7,027 nucleotides of DNA from an uncultured Peptococcaceae bacterium (GTDB lineage Bacteria > Bacillota > Dehalobacteriia > UBA4068 > UBA4997): assembly GCA_947626615.1 (NCBI GenBank), contig CANQSW010000071.1:1-7027 (forward strand), given 5' to 3'. This document shows positions 6,539 through 7,027 of the stretch, piece after piece (positions within the stretch are counted from its first letter, which is position 1; every line of letters begins with the position of its first letter). Under the pieces are notes generated by a model, which saw only the letters and a program-made list of their open reading frames with translations, did not search any database and was not told the origin of the DNA. A program made the position numbers and the translations under genes.

Positions 6539-7027
6539 TCAGATCTCGCTCCCTTTTGGTATCACCAGGGGCTTGGCCGGCGTGCCGAACAGCTTGTTGC
6601 CGCGGCTCACCGTCACGTATTTATCGCAGATCACGTTTTCCAGCGCCGCGCCGGGTTCGATCACCGTGCGCTGCATGATCACGCAGTTTTTGACGACCGC
6701 GCCTTCGCCCACCTTGACGCCGCGGAAGAGGATACTGTTTTCCACCGTGCCTTCAATGGTGCAGCCCGTGGGGACGAGCGCGTTATGCACGCTGGGAGCC
6801 GCGCCGTATTTGGCCGGCGGGCTGTCCTGTATCTTGGTGCAGACCTGATGTTCGGCGGAGAACACCTCCGCCCGCACCTCCGGCCGCAAAAGGTCCTGCG
6901 AGCAGGCCATATAATCGCGGATATTGTTCAGCTGGCCAAGATAGCCGGAAAAGGCGTAAGCGCCGACGTTCAGGTTCGGCAGGTTCTCGGCGATGATATC
7001 CATCAGATCGAGATAGCCCAGCGCCAT
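6539..7027 (-). CDS. glgD: GlgD, regulatory subunit of ADP-glucose pyrophosphorylase, C-terminal part (cut by the right window edge)
   Basis: The last 162 residues of a protein whose start lies beyond the right edge; GlgD is normally about 370 residues, so roughly the first 200 are missing. The ATG at 7027 is an internal Met, not the start. The visible part covers the end of the nucleotidyltransferase domain (AYAFSGYLGQLNNIRDYMACSQDLL) and then a left-handed beta-helix of hexapeptide repeats (about residues 79-143: TGCTIEGTVENSILFRGVKV, GAVVKNCVIMQ and similar), ending PAKPLVIPKGSEI. The LGQLNNI stretch, where GlgC has WRDVGTI, together with VENSILFRGVKVG, points to GlgD rather than GlgC. In Bacillota GlgD pairs with catalytic GlgC and raises its activity in making ADP-glucose from glucose-1-phosphate and ATP. 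The TGA lies at 6539-6541. GlgC is expected upstream but is not in view. Confidence 0.92.
   Translation of the reverse strand: MALGYLDLMDIIAENLPNLNVGAYAFSGYLGQLNNIRDYMACSQDLLRPEVRAEVFSAEHQVCTKIQDSPPAKYGAAPSVHNALVPTGCTIEGTVENSILFRGVKVGEGAVVKNCVIMQRTVIEPGAALENVICDKYVTVSRGNKLFGTPAKPLVIPKGSEI

Noticed and set aside
6539..7027. The glgD piece taken as a complete small protein starting at the ATG at 7027.
   Set aside because: The sequence begins in the middle of the nucleotidyltransferase domain, and known GlgD is about 370 residues long, so the true start lies outside the window.

Overview
This window lies inside a minus-strand operon for glycogen metabolism. It is tightly packed, with four junction gaps of 14 to 29 bases, and no promoter or terminator is visible inside it. 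In transcription order, from high to low coordinates, it holds: the C-terminal part of GlgD (cut by the right edge); complete glycogen synthase GlgA; a complete 1088-residue fusion of a GH13 amylase/debranching-type enzyme with a GH77 4-alpha-glucanotransferase; complete glucose-6-phosphate isomerase Pgi; and the first 60 codons of a hotdog-fold PaaI-type thioesterase (cut by the left edge).

Organism: the sequence is GC-rich (roughly 60-65% by eye). GlgD, the non-catalytic partner of ADP-glucose pyrophosphorylase, is typical of Bacillota. A GH13-GH77 fusion beside glycogen genes is known from annotated genomes of Negativicutes and some Clostridia. The best guess is therefore an anaerobic GC-rich bacillote, possibly a Negativicute. 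This rests on recalled family knowledge, not a search, and is only moderately supported. Pgi is of the form I associate with cyanobacteria, which is a notable side observation.

How the genes fit together: GlgD (with an unseen GlgC, probably upstream) makes or regulates ADP-glucose. GlgA polymerises it into alpha-1,4-glucan. The fusion enzyme can cleave and rearrange glucan chains, which fits glycogen trimming or maltodextrin recycling. Pgi interconverts glucose-6-phosphate and fructose-6-phosphate, linking the glycogen pool to glycolysis. The thioesterase has no obvious tie to glycogen and may simply be cotranscribed. Branching enzyme, GlgC and glycogen phosphorylase are not in the window.

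I see no RNA genes, mobile elements, CRISPR arrays or notable repeats. No stretch over 300 bases lacks a gene. The window is mostly conventional; the points of interest are the fusion enzyme, its compact and diverged GH77 half, the type of Pgi, and the thioesterase at the downstream end.
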